Shown here: positions 61,200 to 64,000 of the stretch, one piece after another
Layout: the number at the start of each line of letters is the position of its first letter
How positions within the stretch are numbered: position 1 is the first letter of the stretch
Origin: Sphingomonas lycopersici
Lineage (GTDB): Bacteria; Pseudomonadota; Alphaproteobacteria; Sphingomonadales; Sphingomonadaceae
Reading direction: 5' to 3'
NCBI RefSeq assembly: GCF_026130605.1
Contig: NZ_JANFAU010000001.1
Span: 186,001 to 250,000 of the forward strand
Length of the DNA: 64,000 nucleotides
Notes under the pieces: generated by a model
Databases searched by the model: none
What the model saw: the letters and a program-made list of their open reading frames with translations, nothing else
Told to the model about the DNA's origin: nothing
Position numbers and translations under genes: made by a program

Positions 61200-62282
61200 A
61201 TGATCCGTGCGTCGTTCGTCGCTGCGCTGGCGCTCAGCACTGTGGCGGCCTGCAACGCCCAGCCCACGACCGGGCCGCTGAGCGGCAAGGAATGGGCTGC
61301 GCTCGCCGCAGCCGCCAGGCCGGGCGGGATAATCGACCTCGGGGAGCGTCGCGTCACCTTCGCGCGCGTGAAGGGGCTGCACGACGTGACGATCAAGGGC
61401 GGGGTGTTCGGACCGGTGGTCCTCGATCAATGGCGCAATGTGACGTTTGATGGCACGCGGTTCGAAACGCCGCCCGCGGAGCGGGTGATGCACGGTTTCG
61501 CCGCGCCCTATGTCGACGCTTATTCCTCCGAGCGGTTGACGTTCAGGAACGCGACGTTCGTCGGCTATGTCGACGACGCCGGCAATCTCACCACCGGCGG
61601 GATCAACGGGCGCGGCGGCGCGGATATCACCGTGACCGGCTGTACTTTCCGCGAACTCGGCACCGTCGCGACCTTCATGCGCACCGTGGGGGTCGTCTTC
61701 ACCCGCAACAGATTCGATACCGTGCGCGAAGGCGTGCGGCTCGTCGGCGCGAGCAAGGCAACGATCGCGCACAATCGCATGGGGCCGTTCAGGCCCGCAA
61801 AGGGCGATCACCCCGACGCGGTGCAGTTTTTCACCGCCGGCCTGACGCGCCCCGACGATCGCGCCGCGCACGACGTGCTGATCGAGGGCAATTTCATCGA
61901 TCCGGGGCCGAACGCGCATGTGCAAGGCATCTTCATCGGCGACGAGGCGAAGCTTTACGCGAGCGGGCGGGGCTATGCGAACATCACCGTGCGCAACAAC
62001 GTCCTGATCGGCACCGGCTGGCACGGCATCACCGTCGGCCCGCACGGCCCCGGCCTGACGATCGAGGGCAACCGGCTGCTGATCCGCCGCTCCAACGATG
62101 GGGTGACCGACAACTGGATCATGGTCGGCGACGGCGGCGGCGTCGTCCGCAATAATTATGCCGGCTCGATCAAGCTCGCCCGCGGGGTGACCGGCAAGGG
62201 CAACACGTCGGTCAAACGGCCGGCGCGCGCGACGGAGATCAGCGCTGCCGCCGCGCAGCTTGCGCCGGACGCCAACAGATAG
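61200..62282 (+). CDS. Right-handed beta-helix lipoprotein
   Basis: A 360-residue predicted lipoprotein. The signal MIRASFVAALALSTVAAC ends in a lipobox with Cys18. The rest shows repeated beta-helix rungs (VTIKGGVFGPVVLDQWRNVT; ITVTGCTFRELGTVATFM; ITVRNNVLIGTGWHGITVG; VRNNYAGSIKL). Such proteins often bind or cleave polysaccharides (pectate-lyase-like), but no catalytic set is recognisable. The ATG at 61200 has GGAGA five bases upstream; an ATG at 61170 lacks one. It stands alone between the kinase and esterase genes. Confidence 0.75.
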   Translation: MIRASFVAALALSTVAACNAQPTTGPLSGKEWAALAAAARPGGIIDLGERRVTFARVKGLHDVTIKGGVFGPVVLDQWRNVTFDGTRFETPPAERVMHGFAAPYVDAYSSERLTFRNATFVGYVDDAGNLTTGGINGRGGADITVTGCTFRELGTVATFMRTVGVVFTRNRFDTVREGVRLVGASKATIAHNRMGPFRPAKGDHPDAVQFFTAGLTRPDDRAAHDVLIEGNFIDPGPNAHVQGIFIGDEAKLYASGRGYANITVRNNVLIGTGWHGITVGPHGPGLTIEGNRLLIRRSNDGVTDNWIMVGDGGGVVRNNYAGSIKLARGVTGKGNTSVKRPARATEISAAAAQLAPDANR

Positions 62283-62314
62283 ACGGTCGATTACGGCGGA
62301 AAGACATTGGCGAA

Positions 62315-62361
62315 ATATGCAAATAGCTGACTTTTACAGAGCGAATTGACTATTTGCGTAT
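62315..62361. promoter_or_regulatory. Long-spaced inverted repeat before the esterase gene
   Basis: ATATGCAAATAG (62315-62326) and CTATTTGCGTAT (62350-62361) form a 12-base dyad with one mismatch and a 23-base spacer, in an AT-rich promoter region 53 bases before the esterase ATG. It may be a two-site operator or a looped structure for an unknown regulator. Confidence 0.5.
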
Positions 62362-62413
62362 CGTTCGGCACGGATTGCAGCGAAATCACTCACCGATCTC
62401 GCAAGGAAGACGC

Positions 62414-63325
62414 ATGCTCGATCCGCATATCGAAGGCTTGATGCGGGCAATGGCCGAAAGCGGCTTCCGCCTGCCGGACCCGTTCGAGGCGGGGGCGATG
62501 CGGATGATGCTTGATTCCCCGCTCCCCGCGCCCCCGGTCGAGATCGCCGCGGTGCGCGACATCACGATCTCCGGGCCGGCGGGGGCGATGCGCGCCAGGC
62601 TGTACCGCCCCGGCGAGGGACGATCGCCGCTGGTGATCCTGTTCCACGGCGGCGGCTGGGTGCATGGCACGCTCGACACCCACGACCGGCTGGCGCGCGG
62701 AATGGCGCGTGACGCCGATTGCGCCGTGCTCTCGGTGGACTATCGGCTCGCCCCCGAGCATCGCTTTCCCGCGGCGATCGACGATGCGGTGGCGGCGGCG
62801 CGCTGGGCGCGCGGCAATGCCGACGCGCTCGGCGTCGATCCCGCGCATTATGCGGTGGCCGGGGACAGCGCCGGGGGCAATCTGGCCGCCGCGGTGGCGC
62901 AGATCCTGGCCGGCACCGCGGACGCGCCGGCGCATCAATTGCTCTTCTATCCGGTGCTCGACGGGCGCTGCGCGAGCGCGTCCTTTGCGGTCGAGACGCC
63001 CGGCTTCCTCTCGCCGACGCAGATGCGCTGGTATTGGGACCAATATGCGCCGGGCGACGCGCGGCTCGATCACCGAGCCTCGCCCGCGCTGGCGCCGGTC
63101 GCGGCATCGCTCGCCCCCGCGACGATCGTCGTCGCCGGCAACGATCCGCTGCATGACGAAGGCGTGGCTTATGCCGAGGCGCTGAACGCAGCGGGGGTGC
63201 CGGTGACGCTCCACGATGCCGCCGGCGGGATTCACGGCTTCGTCAGCCTGTTCGGGATGATCCCGATCGCCGACGCGGCGCTGGCGGTCGGCACCGCGGC
63301 ACTGCACACGGCGTTGCACCGCTAG
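62414..63325 (+). CDS. HSL-type alpha/beta hydrolase (esterase)
   Basis: A 303-residue serine esterase of the hormone-sensitive-lipase family. The oxyanion motif HGGGW lies at residues 78-82, the nucleophile Ser152 in GDSAGG, and the Asp/His in AGNDPLHDE and GGIHGFVS. YRLAPEHRFPAA is the family's conserved strand. No signal peptide, so it is cytoplasmic. AAGGAAG precedes the ATG at 62414. The downstream SDR converges on it with 6 bases between stops. Likely acts on short acyl esters or lactones; the natural substrate is unknown. Confidence 0.9.
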   Translation: MLDPHIEGLMRAMAESGFRLPDPFEAGAMRMMLDSPLPAPPVEIAAVRDITISGPAGAMRARLYRPGEGRSPLVILFHGGGWVHGTLDTHDRLARGMARDADCAVLSVDYRLAPEHRFPAAIDDAVAAARWARGNADALGVDPAHYAVAGDSAGGNLAAAVAQILAGTADAPAHQLLFYPVLDGRCASASFAVETPGFLSPTQMRWYWDQYAPGDARLDHRASPALAPVAASLAPATIVVAGNDPLHDEGVAYAEALNAAGVPVTLHDAAGGIHGFVSLFGMIPIADAALAVGTAALHTALHR

Positions 63326-63331
63326 AGCCGT

Positions 63332-64000
63332 TCACCAGGCGGTGAAGCCACCGTCGACGACGATCGACTGGCCGGTGACGAACCCCGATTGCGGCGACAG
63401 CAGCCACAGCACGGTATCGGCGATATCCTGCGGCCGGCCGAGCCGCCCCATCGGGGTCATCTGCGCGAGCTGTTCCATGTCGGCGCGATTGGCGGGATCG
63501 TCGGTGATCGCGGTATTGCCGATCCCGCCGGGGCAGACCGCATTCACCCTGATGCCCTGCCGCGCATAATCGAGCGCGACCGATCTGGTCAGCCCGACCA
63601 CCCCCGCCTTCGACGCCGAATAGGCGGCCAGCCCCGGCCCGCTGACCACCCCCATGATCGACGCGGTATTGACGATCGTGCCGCCGCCGCCCTGCGCCAG
63701 CATCTGCGCGCATTCGTGCTTCAGGCACCACCACACGCCCTTGAGGTTGATCGCGATCGTGCGGTCCCAATCGGCCTCCGCCATATCGACGATCGCGGCG
63801 CCGCGCGGCGCGATCCCGGCGTTGTTGAACGCGCAGTCGAGCCGGCCATAAGCGTCGACCGCCGCCCTGACGATCCGTGCGACATCGTCGCCCGAGGCGA
63901 TGTCGCCCGGAACGAACATCGCGCGTCCACCCGCCGCCTCGACCGCATGCGCGCTTTCCTCGCCCGCCTGCTCGGCGATATCGGCGAGCACGACGCGCGC
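63332..64000 (-). CDS. Short-chain dehydrogenase/reductase, N-terminus outside window
   Basis: The last 222 residues of a classical SDR. Seen are FNNAGIAP, the catalytic Ser in TASIMG, Tyr/Lys in YSASKAG, and GRLGRPQDIADTVLWLLSP with the GGFTAW end. The N-terminal TGxxxGIG loop lies beyond the right edge (the first visible residues are ARVVLADIAEQAG). It may form a detoxification or catabolic pair with the esterase, though they face each other. The substrate is unknown. Confidence 0.87.
   Translation of the reverse strand, partial: ARVVLADIAEQAGEESAHAVEAAGGRAMFVPGDIASGDDVARIVRAAVDAYGRLDCAFNNAGIAPRGAAIVDMAEADWDRTIAINLKGVWWCLKHECAQMLAQGGGGTIVNTASIMGVVSGPGLAAYSASKAGVVGLTRSVALDYARQGIRVNAVCPGGIGNTAITDDPANRADMEQLAQMTPMGRLGRPQDIADTVLWLLSPQSGFVTGQSIVVDGGFTAW

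Overview
The window looks like chromosome from a sphingomonad-type alphaproteobacterium (Sphingomonas or a close relative). The supporting signs are high GC with GC-rich third positions, several large TonB-dependent receptors, two small exported proteins ending in the PEPxxWA-CTERM sorting signal, a FecI/FecR/STN-receptor surface-signalling set, and the ligase-associated exonuclease/ligase pair. I see no rRNA, tRNA, CRISPR array, insertion sequence or prophage. Genes are tightly packed, and many neighbours overlap by ATGA.

Layout. 1-1.7 kb: the end of an unknown gene, an FNR/FixK-type box, a small hypothetical gene and a TRIC-family membrane protein. 1.8-3.9 kb: a siderophore-type TonB receptor behind a Fur-like box. 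4.0-15.6 kb: a carbohydrate locus that best fits N-acetylgalactosamine/galactosaminide use. It holds a large TonB receptor, a DeoR-family regulator, an exported amidohydrolase, a GH36 glycosidase, a DMT-family permease, AgaZ/GatZ, AgaS and a BadF-type sugar kinase. A 15-bp sequence recurs at three of its promoters and is probably the DeoR operator. 15.7-16.8 kb: a hypothetical gene and a PEP-CTERM protein around a strong terminator. 16.9-25.6 kb: a CehA/McbA-type metallohydrolase and a TonB receptor face an ECF sigma factor, a FecR anti-sigma factor and a second, paralogous receptor that carries an STN signalling domain. 25.6-27.5 kb: an HxlR regulator and two short-chain or NAD(P)-binding oxidoreductases.

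27.5-47.5 kb is the most unusual part: an organosulfur acquisition region. It has a TonB receptor, an ssu-like operon (binding protein, two permeases, ATPase, nitroreductase, two LLM flavin monooxygenases), an orphan sigma-54 enhancer-binding protein, and a second operon with a class II aldolase, a DszA/NtaA-type monooxygenase and two DszB-like proteins. These two DszB-like proteins keep the Cys/His/Arg triad of 2'-hydroxybiphenyl-2-sulfinate desulfinase. A third paralogue has lost the Cys and the His. -24/-12 (sigma-54) promoter motifs lie before all four transcription units, which suggests one regulon under the local activator. Two TauE/SafE permeases, a RimK-like ATP-grasp protein with a membrane tail and an isochorismatase-family hydrolase follow.

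47.5-64 kb: a membrane-bound PQQ dehydrogenase, a second PEP-CTERM protein, the ligase-associated exonuclease and ATP-dependent ligase, a heavy-metal-type RND efflux operon with a divergent two-component system, a beta-helix lipoprotein, an HSL-type esterase and a truncated SDR gene at the right edge.
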